A DNA stretch of 64,000 bases from Theodoxus fluviatilis. Lineage: Eukaryota; Mollusca; Gastropoda; Cycloneritida; Neritidae. The notes beneath the pieces were generated by a model, which was not told the DNA's origin, did no database searches, and saw only the letters and a list, made by a program, of their open reading frames with translations. The DNA lies in contig JAWQFJ010009928.1 in the NCBI GenBank assembly GCA_034096865.1, forward strand, positions 17,154 through 81,153. The letters run 5' to 3'. Position 1 is the stretch's first letter, and the number at the start of each line of letters is the position of its first letter. This document shows, piece by piece, positions 1 through 11,769 of the stretch. Position numbers and translations under genes: made by a program.

Positions 1-1735
1 TGTAGCGGTAATAGTGGCGGTGGCAGTGTTAAAGGTGGTAGATGTAGTAGTGGTAGATGTAGCGGTAATAGTGGCGGTGGCAGTGTTAAAGGTGGTAGAT
101 GTAGTAGTGGTAGATGTAGCGGTAATAGTGGCGGTGGCAGTGTTAAAGGTGGTAGATGTAGTAGTGGTAGATGTAGCGGTAATAGTGGCGGTGGCAGTGT
201 TAAAGGTGGTAGATGTAGTAGTGGTAGATGTAGCGGTAATAGTGGCGGTGGCAGTGTTAAAGGTGGTAGATGTAGTAGTGGTAGATGTAGCGGTAATAGT
301 GGCGGTGGCAGTGTTAAAGGTGGTAGATGTAGTAGTGGTAGATGTAGCGGTAATAGTGGCGGTGGCAGTGTTAAAGGTGGTAGATGTAGTAGTGGTAGAT
401 GTAGCGGTAATAGTGGCGGTGGCAGTGTTAAAGGTGGTAGATGTAGTAGTGTTAGATGTAGCGGTAATAGTGGCGGTGGCAGTGTTAAAGGTGGTAGATG
501 TAGTAGTGGTAGATGTAGCGGTAATAGTGGCGGTGGCAGTGTTAAAGGTGGTAGATGTAGTAGTGGTAGATGTAGCGGTAATAGTGGCGGTGGCAGTGTT
601 AAAGGTGGTAGATGTAGTAGTGGTAGATGTAGCGGTAATAGTGGCGGTGGCAGTGTTAAAGGTGGTAGATGTAGTAGTGGTAGATGTAGCGGTAATAGTG
701 GCGGTGGCAGTGTTAAAGGTGGTAGATGTAGTAGTGGTAGATGTAGTAGTGGTAGATGTAGCGGTAATAGTGGCGGTGGCAGTGTTAAAGGTGGTAGATG
801 TAGTAGTGGTAGATGTAGCGGTAATAGTGGCGGTGGCAGTGTTAAAGGTGGTAGATGTAGTAGTGGTAGATGTAGCGGTAATAGTGGCGGTGGCAGTATT
901 AAAGGTGGTAGATGTAGTAGTGGTAGATGTAGCGGTAATAGTGGCGGTGGCAGTGTTAAAGGTGGTAGATGTAGTAGTGGTAGATGTAGCGGTAATAGTG
1001 GCGGTGGCAGTGTTAAAGGTGGTAGATGTAGTAGTGGTAGATGTAGCGGTAATAGTGGCGGTGGCAGTGTTAAAGGTGGTAGATGTAGTAGTGGTAGATG
1101 TAGCGGTAATAGTGGCGGTGGCAGTGTTAAAGGTGGTAGATGTAGTAGTGGTAGATGTAGCGGTAATAGTGGCGGTGGCAGTGTTAACAGGTGGTAGATG
1201 TAGTAGTGGTAGATGTAGCGGTAATAGTGGCGGTGGCAGTGTTAAAGGTGGTAGATGTAGTAGTGGTAGATGTAGCGGTAATAGTGGCGGTGGCAGTGTT
1301 AAAGGTGGTAGATGTAGTAGTGGTAGATGTAGCGGTAATAGTGGCGGTGGCAGTGTTAAAGGTGGTAGATGTAGTAGTGGTAGATGTAGCGGTAATAGTG
1401 GCGGTGGCAGTGTTAAAGGTGGTAGATGTAGTAGTGGTAGATGTAGCGGTAATAGTGGCGGTGGCAGTGTTAAAGGTGGTAGATGTAGTAGTGGTAGATG
1501 TAGCGGTAATAGTGGCGGTGGCAGTGTTAAAGGTGGTAGATGTAGTAGTGGTAGATGTAGCGGTAATAGTGGCGGTGGCAGTGTTAAAGGTGGTAGATGT
1601 AGTAGTGGTAGATGTAGCGGTAATAGTGGCGGTGGCAGTGTTAAAGGTGGTAGATGTAGTAGTGGTAGATGTAGCGGTAATAGTGGTGGTGGCAGTGTTA
1701 AAGGTGGTAGATGTAGTAGTGGTAGATGTAGCAGT
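1..1735. repeat. 57-bp minisatellite, G-rich, about 30 units
   Basis: Head-to-tail copies of a 57-bp unit, nearly identical, built from GGT, AGT and GGC triplets and containing the word GTTAAAGGTGG once per unit. One unit near 745 carries an extra 15 bp and one near 1188 an extra base, which shifts the reading frame. The array begins before the window, so its left edge is unknown. Because 57 is a multiple of three, all long reading frames here are by-products of the period. C is rare on this strand. Confidence 0.95.
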
Positions 1736-2290
1736 ATTAATGGCGGTGGCAGTGTTAGTGATAGTATACGTAGTGGTTGTTGCTATGTGGTAGTGGTAGT
1801 GGTGGAAGAGGTGGTAGTGGATGTGGTAGTGATGATGATAGTGGCGATGTTAATGGTGTTAGTAATGTTAGCGGTGGTAAATGTAGTAGCAGTATTGTTG
1901 GGGGTAGATATTGTGGTAGTTGTAGTGTTAGTGGTAAAGGTATTGGGGAATGTAGAGGTGGTGGTAGTAGAGATATTGGTTAATGAAGTGGTGGTGGTAA
2001 ATGTAGTAGTGGTTGTGGTGGAGGTAGATATAGTGGTAGTTGTGGTGTTAGTGGTAAAGGTAGTGGGGAATGTAGTGGTGGTGGTAGTAGAGGTGTTGGT
2101 GGATGAAGTGGTGGTGGTAAATGTAGTAGTGGTAGCGGTGGAGGTAGATATTGTAGCAGTTAAGGTGTTATGGGTAAAGGTAATTAGCCGGGAATGTAGT
2201 GGTGGTGGTAGTAAAGGTAGTGGGGGTGGTAGTGGTGGTGGTAAATTTAGTAGTGGTAGTGGTGGAGGAAGTGGTAGTGGTTGTAGAGGT
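1736..2290. repeat. Degenerate GGT/AGT repeat, junction of two arrays
   Basis: Diverged three-base-phased sequence joins the 57-bp array to the 60-bp array. It contains about three poorly conserved units of roughly 120 bp with the shared words GTAAATGTAGTAG and GAGGTAGATAT. It looks like older, decayed satellite. No gene is seen. Confidence 0.75.
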
Positions 2291-5200
2291 AGTGGTGGTG
2301 GTAGCTGTAGTAGTGGTAGAGATGGAGAAAGTGGTGGCAGTATTACTCTAGGTAGTAGTGGGATTGCTGTGGCAGTGGTAGTATGGAGCAAGTGGTGAGT
2401 GCGTGGTAGAGGTTGTGGTGGTGGTAGCTGTAGTAGTGGTAGAGATGGAGGAAGTGGTGGCGGTAGTAGAGGTAGTAGTGGTGGTAGCTGTAGTAGTGGT
2501 AGAGATGGAGGAAGTGGTGGCGGTAGTAGAGGTAGTAGTGGTGGTAGCTGTAGTAGTGGTAGAGATGGAGGAAGTGGTGGCGGTAGTAGAGGTAGTAGTG
2601 GTGGTAGCTGTAGTAGTGGTAGAGATGGAGGAAGTGGTGGCGGTAGTAGAGGTAGTAGTGGATATTGGCAGTTATAGTTGTAGTGGTGGAGAAAGTAGTG
2701 GTGGTTGTAGAGGTAGTGGTGGTGGTAGCTGTAGTAGTGGTAGAGATGGAGGAAGTGGTGGTGGTTGTAGAGGTAGTGGTGGTGGTAGCTGTAGTAGTGG
2801 TAGAGATGGAGGAAGTGGTGGTGGTTGTAGATGTAGTGGTGGTGGTAGCTGTAGTAGTGGTAGAGATGGAGGAAGTGGTGGTGGTTGTAGAGGGTGTAGA
2901 GCGTATTGGCAGTTATAGTTGTAGTGGTGGAGAAAGTGATGGTGGTTGTAGAGGTAGTAGTGGTAGAGATGGAGGAAGTAGTGGTAGTTGTAGAGGTAGT
3001 GGTCGTGGTAGCTGTAGTAGTGGTAGAGATGGAGGAAGTGGTGGCGGTAGTAGAGGGAGTAGAGGGTATTGGCAGTTATAGTTGTAGTGGTGGAGGAAGT
3101 GATGGTGGTTGTAGAGGTAGTAGTGGTAGAGATGGAGGAAGTGGTGGCGGTAGTAGAGGTAGTGGTGGTGGTAGCTGTAGTAGTGGTAGAGATGGAGGAA
3201 GTGGTGGCGGTAGTAGAGGTAGTGGTGGTGGTAGCTGTAGTAGTGGTAGAGATGGAGGAAGTAGTGGTAGTTGTAGAGGTAGTGGTGGTGGTAGCTGTAG
3301 TAGTGGTAGAGATGGAGGAAGTGGTGGGGATAGTAGAGGTAGTGGTGGTGGTAGCTATAGTAGTGGTAGAGATGGAGGAAGTGGTGGCGGTAGTAGAGGC
3401 AATAGTGGGTATTGGCAGTTTTAGTTGTAGTGGTGGAGGAAGTGGTGGTAGTTGTAGAGGTAGTGGTGGTGGTAGCTGTAGTAGTGGTAGAGATGGAGGA
3501 AGTGGTGGGGGTAGTAGAGGTAGTAGTGGTGGTAGCTATAGTAGTGGTAGAGATGGAGGAAGTGGTGGCGGTAGTAGAGGTAGTGGTGGTGGTAGCTGTA
3601 GTAGTGGTAGAGATGGAGGAAGTGATGGTGGTTGTAGAGGTAGTGGTGGGTATTGGCAGTTATAGTTATAGTGGTGGAGGAAGTGGTGGTGGTTGTAGAG
3701 GTAGTAGTGGTGGTAGCTGTAGTAGTGGTAGAGATGGAGGAAGTGGTGGCGGTAGTAGAGGTAGTGGTGGTGGTAGCTGTAGTAGTGGTAGAGATGGAGG
3801 AAGTGGTGGCGGTAGTAGAGGGTGTAGTGAGTATTGGCAGTTATAGTTGCAGTGGTGGAGGAAGTAGTGGTGGTTGTAGAGGTAGTGGTGGTGGTAGCTG
3901 TAGTAGTGGTAGAGATGGAGGAAGTGGTGGCGGTAGTAGAGGGTGTAGTGAGTATTGGCAGTTATAGTTGTAGTGGTGGAGGAAGTAGTGGTGGTTGTAG
4001 AGGTAGTGGTGGTGGTAGCTGTAGTAGTGGTAGAGATGGAGGAAGTGGTGGTGGTTGTAGAGGTAGTGGTGGTGGTAGCTGTAGTAGTGGTAGAGATGGA
4101 GGAAGTGGTGGTGGTTGTAGAGGTAGTGGTGGTGGTAGCTGTAGTAGTGGTAGAGATGGAGGAAGTGGTGGTGGTTGTAGAGGTAGTGGTGGTGGTAGCT
4201 GTAGTAGTGGTAGAGATGGAGGAAGTGGTGGTGGTTGTAGAGGTAGTGGTGGTGGTAGCTGTAGTAGTGGTAGAGATGGAGGAAGTGGTGGCGGTAGTAG
4301 AGGCAATAGTGGGTATTGGCAGTTATAGTTGTAGTGGTGGAGGAAGTGATGGTGGTTGTAGAGGTAGTGGTGGTGGTAGCTGTAGTAGTGGTAGAGATGG
4401 AGGAAGTGATGGCGGTAGTAGTCGTGTACTGCTTAGGTAGTAGTGGGAATTGGTGGTGGCAGTGGTAGTAGCTGGTAGTAGTGGTAGGATGGAGTGGTGG
4501 TGGTTGTAGAGGTAGTGGTGGTGGTAGCTGTAGTAGTGGTAGAGATGGAGGAAGTGGTGGTGGTTGTAGAGGTAGTAGTGGTGGTAGCTGTAGTAGTGGT
4601 AGAGATGGAGGAAGTGGTGGCGGTAGTAGAGGTAGTAGTGGTGGTAGCTGTAGTAGTGGTAGAGATGGAGGAAGTGGTGGCGGTAGTAGAGGTAGTAGTG
4701 GTGGTAGCTGTAGTAGTGGTAGAGATGGAGGAAGTGGTGGCGGTAGTAGAGGTAGTAGTGGTGGTAGCTGTAGTAGTGATAGAGATGGAGGAAGTAGTGG
4801 TGGTTGTAGAGGTAGTGGTGGTGGTAGCTGTAGTAGTGGTAGAGATGGAGGAAGTGGTGGCGGTAGTAGAGGTAGTAGTGGTTGGCAGTGTAGTAGTGGT
4901 AGAGATGGAGGAAGTGTGGTGGTTGTAGAGGTAGTGGTGGTGGTAGCTGTAGTAGTGGTAGAGATGGAGGAAGTGGTGGTGGTTGTAGAGGTAGTGGTGG
5001 TGGTAGCTGTAGTAGTGGTAGAGATGGAGGAAGTGGTGGTGGTTGTAGAGGTAGTGGTGGTGGTAGCTGTAGTAGTGGTAGAGATGGAGGAAGTGGTGGT
5101 GGTTGTAGAGGTAGTGTGGTGTAGCTGTAGTATGGTAGTGATGGAGGTAGTGGTGGTAGTAGAGTGATGGTGGTTGTCGCTGTAGTAGTGGTAGAGATGG

Positions 5201-8030
5201 AGGAAGTGGTGGTGGTTGTAGAGGTAGTGGTGGTGGTAGCTGTAGTAGTGGTAGAGATGGAGGTAGTGGTGGCGGTTAGTAGAGGTAGTGGTGGTGGTAG
5301 CTGTAGTAGTGGTAGAGATGGAGGAAGTGGTGGTGGTTGTAGAGGTAGTGGTGGTGGTAGCTGTAGTAGTGGTAGAGATGGAGGAAGTGGTGGCGGTAGT
5401 AGAGGTAGTGGTGGTGGTAGCTGTAGTAGTGGTAGAGATGGAGGAAGTGGTGGTGGTTGTAGAGGTAGTGGTGGTGGTAGCTGTAGTAGTGGTAGAGATG
5501 GAGGAAGTGGTGGTGGTTGTAGAGGTAGTGGTGGTGGTAGCTGTAGTAGTGGTAGAGATGGAGGAAGTGGTGGCGGTAGTAGAGGTAGTAGTGGGTATTG
5601 GCAGTTATAGTTGTAGTGGTGGAGGAAGTAGTGGTGGTTGTAGAGGTAGTGGTGGTGGTAGCTGTAGTAGTGGTAGAGATGGAGGAAGTGGTGGCGGTAG
5701 TAGAGGTAGTAGTGGTGGTAGCTGTAGTAGTGGTAGAGATGGAGGAAGTGGTGGGGGTAGTAGAGGTAGTGGTGGTGGTAGCTGTAGTAGTGGTAGAGAT
5801 GGAGGAAGTGGTGGTGGTTGTAGAGGTAGTGGTGGTGGTAGCTGTAGTAGTGGTAGAGATGGAGGAAGTGATGGTGGTTGTAGAGGTAGTGGTGGGTATT
5901 GGCAGTTATAGTTATAGTGGTGGAGGAAGTGGTGGTGGTTGTAGAGGTAGTGGTGGTGGTTGTAGAGGTAGTGGTGGTGGTTGTAGAGGTAGTGGTGGTA
6001 GAGATGGAGGAAGTGGTGGTGGTAGTAGAGGTAGTAGTGGATATTGGCAGTTATAGTTGTAGTGGTGGAGGAAGTAGTGGTGGTTGTAGAGGTAGTAGTG
6101 AGTATTGGCAGTTATAGTTGTAGTGGTGGAGGAAGTGATGGTGGTTGTAGACGTAGTGGTGGTGGTAGCTGTAGTAGTGGTAGAGATGGAGGAAGTGGTA
6201 GTGGTTGTAGAGGTAGTGGTGGTGGTAGCTGTAGTAGTGGTAGAGATGGAGGAAGTGGTGGTGGTTGTAGAGGTAGTGGTGGTAGCTGTAGTAGTGGTAG
6301 AGGAGGAAGTGGTAGTGGTTGTAGAGGTAGTGGTGGTGGTAGCTGTAGTAGTGGTAGAGATGGAGGAAGTGGTGGTGGTTGTAGAGGTAGTGGTGGTAGC
6401 TGTAGTAGTGGTAGAGATGGAGGAAGTGGTGGTGGTTGTAGAGGTAGTGGTGGTGGTAGCTGTAGTAGTGGTAGAGATGGAGGAAGTGATGGCGGTAGTA
6501 GAGGGAGTAGTGGGTATTGGCAGTTATAGTTGTAGTGGTGGAGGAAGTAGTGGTGGTTGTAGAGGTAGTGGTGGTGGTAGCTGTAGTAGTGGTAGAGATG
6601 GAGGAAGTGGTGGCGGTAGTAGAGGTAGTAGTGGTGGTAGCTGTAGTAGTGATAGAGATGGAGGAAGTGATGGTGGTTGTAGAGGTAGTAGTGGTGATAG
6701 CTGTAGTAGTGGTAGAGATGGAGGAAGTGGTGGGGGTAGTAGAGGTAGTGGTGGTGGTAGCTGTAGTAGTGGTAGAGATGGAGGAAGTTGTGGGGGTAGT
6801 AGAGGTAGTAGTGGTGGTATCTGTAGTAGTGGTAGAGATGGAGGAAGTGGTGGTGGTTGTAGAGGTAGTGGTGGTGGTAGCTGTAGTAGTGGTAGAGATG
6901 GAGGAAGTGGTGGGGGTAGTAGAGGTAGTAGTGGTGGTATCTGTAGTAGTGGTAGAGATGGAGGAAGTAGTGGTGGTTGTAGAGGTAGTGGTGGTGGTAG
7001 CTGTAGTAGTGGTAGATATGGAGGAAGTGATGGCGGTAGTAGAGGGAGTAGTGGGTATTGGCAGTTATAGTTGTAGTGGTGGAGGAAGTGATGGTGGTTG
7101 TAGAGGTAGTGGTGGTGGTAGCTGTAGTAGTGGTAGAGATGGAGGAAGTGGTGGCGGTAGTAGAGGTAGTAGTGGTGGTAGCTGTAGTAGTGGTAGAGAT
7201 GGAGGAAGTGGTAGTGGTTGTAGAGGTAGTGGTGGTGGTAGCTGTAGTAGTGGTAGAGATGGAGGAAGTGGTAGTGGTTGTAGAGGTAGTGGTGGTGGTA
7301 GCTGTAGTAGTGGTAGAGATGGAGGAAGTGGTGGTGGTTGTAGAGGTAGTGGTGGTGGTAGCTGTAGTAGTGGTAGAGATGGAGGAAGTGGTAGTGGTTG
7401 TAGAGGTAGTGGTGGTGGTAGCTGTAGTAGTGGTAGAGATGGAGGAAGTGGTGGTGGTTGTAGATGTAGTGGTGGTGGTAGCTGTAGTAGTGGTAGAGAT
7501 GGAGGAAGTGGTGGCGGTAGTAGAGGTAGTGGTGGTGGTAGCTGTAGTAGTGGTAGAGATGGAGGAAGTAGTGGTGATTGTAGAGGTAGTGGTGGTGGTA
7601 GCTGTAGTAGTGGTAGAGATGGAGGAAGTGGTGGTGGTTGTAGAGGTAGTGGTGGTGGTAGCTGTAGTAGTGGTAGAGATGGAGGAAGTGGTGGCGGTAG
7701 TAGAGGGTGTAGTGAGTATTGGCAGTTATAGTTGCAGTGGTGGAGGAAGTGGTGGTGGTTGTAGAGGTAGTGGTGGTGGTAGCTGTAGTAGTGGTAGAGA
7801 TGGAGGAAGTGGTGGTGGTTGTAGAGGTAGTGGTGGTGGTAGCTGTAGTAGTGGTAGAGATGGAGGAAGTGGTGGCGGTAGTAGAGGCAATAGTGGGTAT
7901 TGGCAGTTATAGTTGTAGTGGTGGAGGAAGTGATGGTGGTTGTAGAGGTAGTGGTGGTGGTAGCTGTAGTAGTGGTAGAGATGGAGGAAGTGATGGCAGT
8001 ATTACTCTTACTCTTCAGGTAGTAGTGGGA
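2280..8030. repeat. 60-bp minisatellite with higher-order blocks
   Basis: About 90 copies of a 60-bp unit containing GGTAGCTGTAGTAGTGG and AGAGATGGAGGAAGTGG. Units end in one of two subtypes, GGCGGTAGTAGAGG or GGTGGTTGTAGAGG. At irregular intervals (near 2660, 2905, 3068, 3411, 3652, 3833, 3954, 4315, 5597, 5898, 6043, 6104, 6516, 7057, 7718 and 7900) a block beginning TATTGGCAGTTATAG interrupts the array and marks higher-order units. A different interruption lies at 4425-4500. The open frames in several phases are satellite artefacts. Confidence 0.95.
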
Positions 8031-8665
8031 ATTGGCTGTGGCAGTGGTAGTACTGGAAGTCAAGTGGTGATGGTAGTTGCGGTGGTAGAGGTTGTGGTGG
8101 TAGTGGTAGTGTTGGTGGTGAGTAATTGTGGTGATGGACAGTGGCAGTGGCAATGTTAGTGGTGGTAGAGGTATTGGTGGTAGTTATTTCAGTAGTGGTA
8201 ATGGTAGTGGTGGGTAATGGTGGTGGTGGGTATTGGCGGTGGTAATAGTAGTGGTGGTAGTTATAGTGGTGGTAGTGATAGAGGGAGTGGTTGTTGAGGC
8301 AGTTATTGTACTGGTAGAGGTATTGGTGGTTGTGGTGGAGATAGTGGTGGTTGTTTTGGAGGCAGTGGTGGTTGTGGTGAAGGTAGACGTGGTAGTGGTG
8401 GAGATAGAAATGGTAGTGGTGGAGGTAGAAGTGGGAGTGGTAGAGGAAGAGGTGGTATTGGTGGAGGTAGAAGTGGCAGTGGTGGAGGAAGAGGTGGTAT
8501 TGGTGGAGGTAGATGTGGCAGTGGTGGAGGAAGAGGTGGTATTGGTGGAGGTAGAAGTGGCAGTGGTGGAGGTAGAAGTGGTATTGGTGGAGGTAGATAT
8601 GGTATTGGTGGAGGTGGTGAAAGTAGCGGTGGAAGTAGAAGCGGCAGTGGTGGAGATAGAAGTGG
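8030..8665. repeat. Decayed GGT/AGT satellite edge
   Basis: The 60-bp order fades into a looser GGT, AGT and GGA mixture. A shorter sub-array at about 8450-8640 has units like GGTGGAGGTAGAAGTGG. This is the right margin of the G-rich satellite. No gene or RNA structure is apparent. Confidence 0.85.
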
Positions 8666-8687
8666 ACAGTGTCTTCACACTCATTAG

Positions 8688-9985
8688 AACAATTTGCAAG
8701 CAGGGCAGTGTACTGTTGACAATGACGTCACACTGTATGGGACAGTTTGCAAGCAGAGCAGTCTACTGTTGACAGTGACGTCACACTGTATGGGACAGTT
8801 TGCAAGCAGAGCAGTCTACTGTTGACAGTGACGTCACACTGTATGGGACAGTTTGCAAGCAGAGCAGTCTACTGTTGACAGTGACGTCACACTGTATGGG
8901 ACAGTTTGCAAGCAGAGCAGTCTACTGTTGACAGTGACGTCACACTGTATGGGACAGTTTGCAAGCAGAGCAGTCTACTGTTGAGAGTGACGTCACACTG
9001 TATGGTACAGTTTGCAAGCAGAGCAGTCTACTGTTGACAGTGACGTCACACTGTATGAGACAGTCCGCAAGCAGAGCAGTCTACTGTTGACAGTGACGTC
9101 ACACTGTATGGGACAGTTTGCAAGCAGAGCAGTCTACTGTTGACAGTGACGTCACACTGTATGGGACAGTTTGCAAGCAGAGCAGTCTACTGTTGACAGT
9201 GACGTCACACTGTATGGGACAGTTTGCAAGCAGAGCAGTCTACTGTTGACAGTGACGTCACACTGTATGGGACAGTTTGCAAGCAGCGCAGTCTACTGTT
9301 GAGAGTGACGTCACACTGTATGGGACAGTTTGCAAGCAGAGCAGTCTACTGTTGACAGTGACGTCACACTGTATGGGACAGTCCGCAAGCAGAGCAGTCT
9401 ACTGTTGACAGTGACGTCACACTGTATGGGACAATTTGCAAGCAGGGCAGTGTACTGTTGACAATGACGTCACACTGTATGGGACAGTTTGCAAGCAGAG
9501 CAGTCTACTGTTGACAGTGATGTCACACTGTATGGGACAGTTTGCAAGCAGGGCAGTGTACTGTTGACAATGACGTCACACTGTATGGGACAGTTTGCAA
9601 GCAGGGCAGTGTACTGTTGACAATGACGTCACACTGTATGGGACAGTTTGCAAGCAGGGCAGTGTACTGTTGACAATGACGTCACACTGTATGGGACAGT
9701 TTGCAAGCAGAGCAGTCTAATGTTGACAGTGACGTCACATTCTCGGAAACAGTTTGTGCAAGCAGGGCAGCCTACAGTTGACAGCGACGTCACACTGTAT
9801 GGAACAGCTTACAAGCAGGGCAGTCTACTGTCGACAGTGACGTCACACTGTATGGAACAGTTTGCAAGCAGAGCAGCCTACTGTTGACAGTGACGTCACA
9901 CTGTATGGAACAGTCCGCAAGCAGGGCAGCCTACTGTTGACAGTGACGTCACACTGTATGGAACAGTCCGCAAGCGGGGCAGGAT
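8688..9985. repeat. 53-bp minisatellite carrying TGACGTCA palindromes
   Basis: About 24 units with a 53-bp period. Each contains GTTTGCAAGCAGAGCAG, CTACTGTTGACAGTG and TGACGTCACACTGTATGG. The 8-bp palindrome TGACGTCA, the classical cAMP-response element recognised by CREB/ATF bZIP proteins, is kept in nearly every unit; one near 9517 reads TGATGTCA. Units after about 9720 are more diverged. Whether the sites are bound is unknown. Confidence 0.93.
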
Positions 9986-10117
9986 CAGGACAAGGACGAG
10001 GTGGGATGTCAGCTCGATGAATTGGTTCCGCGTTTCAGAGGTTTCCATTCGTTTTTCACTCTGCCAAGCCCAGCAGAGAATCGCTGCCACTGTTGGACGC
10101 CTCAGGGACTGCAGGCC

Positions 10118-10288
10118 TCAACACCACCACGTGATAGCCATTTCCTGGCATCCCGCTGTGCGGCCGTGGAACATCTCAATCTCTTTTTTTCTACTGCTAA
10201 TTAGTTCTGCAACTTTAATGAATTCCTTCATTTCGTCGCTTAGACCAAAATCTTTAACGGAGCCGTCTTTTACAAACGACCAATCTTT
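10118..10288 (-). pseudogene. Possible short coding fragment, minus strand
   Basis: Read on the minus strand this stretch gives about 56 residues of ordinary amino-acid composition (WSFVKDGSVKDFGLSDEMKE, then FIKVAELISSRKKEIEMF) ending in TGA. It has no clear start; its upstream end runs into the 16-bp array, and I see no strong splice donor. It could be a gene or transposon fragment, or a chance frame. I do not recognise the family. Confidence 0.25.
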
Positions 10289-10289
10289 A

Positions 10290-11065
10290 CCCCGCTTCAG
10301 TTTGACCCCGCTTCAGTTTGACCCCGCTTCAGTTTGACCCCACTTCAGTTTGACCTCATTCAGTTTGACCCCACTTCAGTTTGGCCCCACTTCAGTTTGA
10401 CCCCGCTTCAGTTTGACCCCGCTTCAGTTTGACCTCATTCAGTTTGACCCCACTTCAGTTTGACCCCGCTTCAGTTTGACCCCACTTCAGTTTGACCCCG
10501 CTTCAGTTTGACCCCGCTTCAGTTTGACCTCATTCAGTTTGACCCCGCTTCAGTTTGACCCCGCTTCAGTTTGACCCCGCTTCAGTTTGACCCCGCTTCA
10601 GTTTGACCTCATTCAGTTTGACCCCACTTCAGTTTGACCCCGCTTCAGTTTGACCCCGCTTCAGTTTGACCCCGCTTCAGTTTGACCCCGCTTCAGTTTG
10701 ACCCCGCTTCAGTTTGACCTCATTCAGTTTGACCCCACTTCAGTTTGACCCCGCGTCAGTTTGACCCCGCTTCAGTTTGGCCTCATTCAGTTTGACCCCG
10801 CTTCAGCTTGACCCCGCTTCAGTTTGACCCCGCTTCAGTTTGACCCCGCTTTGGTTTGACCCCACTTCAGTTTGACCCCGCGTCAGTTTGACCCCGCGTC
10901 AGTTTGACCCCGCTTCAGTTTGACCCCGCTTCAGTTTGACCCCGCTTCAGTTTGACCCCGCTTCAGTTTGACCCCGCTTCAGTTTGACCTCATTCAGTTT
11001 GACCCCACTTCAGTTTGACCCCGCTTCAGTTTGACCCCACTTCAGTTTGACCCCACTTCAATTTG
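10290..11065. repeat. 16-bp minisatellite (CCCCGCTTCAGTTTGA)
   Basis: Roughly 48 tandem copies of a 16-bp unit, with CCCCACTTCAGTTTGA as a frequent variant. A 15-bp variant, CCTCATTCAGTTTGA, returns every five or six units at roughly 80-100 bp spacing, which suggests a higher-order repeat. Confidence 0.95.
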
Positions 11066-11156
11066 CGTGCTACCTCTCAAACTGTCCACTAGTCCCACAT
11101 CACGAGTGGCGTGCTGGGGACGACAGGTGAGGGACCGCCATCGTTTCTTCACACAG

Positions 11157-11394
11157 CTCTCCTCCCAGCCGGCAGAGTACGTCCTCAGGAGGACCATCTT
11201 CGTGCCCGTGGTGGACGAGCGCCTCGCCAGCGTGAAGAACGAAACCTCCACTCATTGTCCCTTCGAAGTGGATGCCAAGTACTTCAACAGGACGTGAGGA
11301 TCCTCGCCGTGGCTCTCTACAACTTCCTGGTGCGCCGCGTGGCAACTGCCGACGCCATGATCACGTCCTACCACAACTACAGAGGTAAGGCCCG
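11157..11394 (+). pseudogene. Exon-like fragment of an unrecognised gene, frameshifted
   Basis: A good acceptor (TTCTTCACACAG) at 11156 and a donor (GAG|GTAAGG) after 11394 bracket 238 bases of GC-rich, coding-like sequence. The first frame reads EYVLRRTIFVPVVDERLASV onward and stops in TGA just after 11290. From about 11288 another frame continues RILAVALYNFLVRRVATADA to the donor. The two halves look like one exon broken by a single indel near 11286. I do not recognise the protein. It may be an isolated exon of a larger gene interrupted by the arrays on either side, a dead fragment, or an intact exon with a sequencing error. Confidence 0.5.
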
Positions 11395-11449
11395 TCCGCC
11401 CAGGAGCTCAAGCGTGTGACTGTGAGAGTTGCCGGAGCAGACGGTCCTG

Positions 11450-11655
11450 CAGTGAGCCCTGGCTATGGCCGTCATCCGATGTCCGCGGGAGGACTCCCCA
11501 GGGAGTGGATACGTGCTGACACCTGTCTGCGCGTCCTTCGGAGTGTCACTGTCTGTCCCCAGGTGGCAGAAACGCGTCCCTGTAGTCACCCATCCATCCC
11601 GGGGAAGAGTAAAGCCGCCTGGCATCCCGGAGTGGGAGTAAAGTCGCTATGACAA
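11450..11655 (+). mobile_element. Degenerate SINE copy (3' part)
   Basis: The words ACTCCCCAGGGAGTGG and TGCTGACACCTGTCTGCG, and the end AGTAAAGTCGCTATGACAAC, resemble the body and tail of the better preserved SINE at 58125-58531. The tRNA-like head is missing or too diverged to see. Confidence 0.45.
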
Positions 11656-11769
11656 CTACTTTGCTAACTTTGATTTTCTATTACTCTTCCAGTAGACAGC
11701 AATATCGAGTATTAAATCACTGAAATTTACTTTCATAGCTGACCGTACAATCCTTCTGCAGTATGACAT

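Noticed and set aside
14..8159. Very long reading frames on both strands (up to 794 codons)
   Set aside because: They follow from 57- and 60-bp periods being multiples of three. Residues are monotonous (Val/Asp, Gly/Ser, or Pro/Leu on the other strand) and several frames are open at once.
8688..9985. CRISPR array
   Set aside because: The repeats are contiguous with no unique spacers and the DNA is animal; the same holds for the other tandem arrays.
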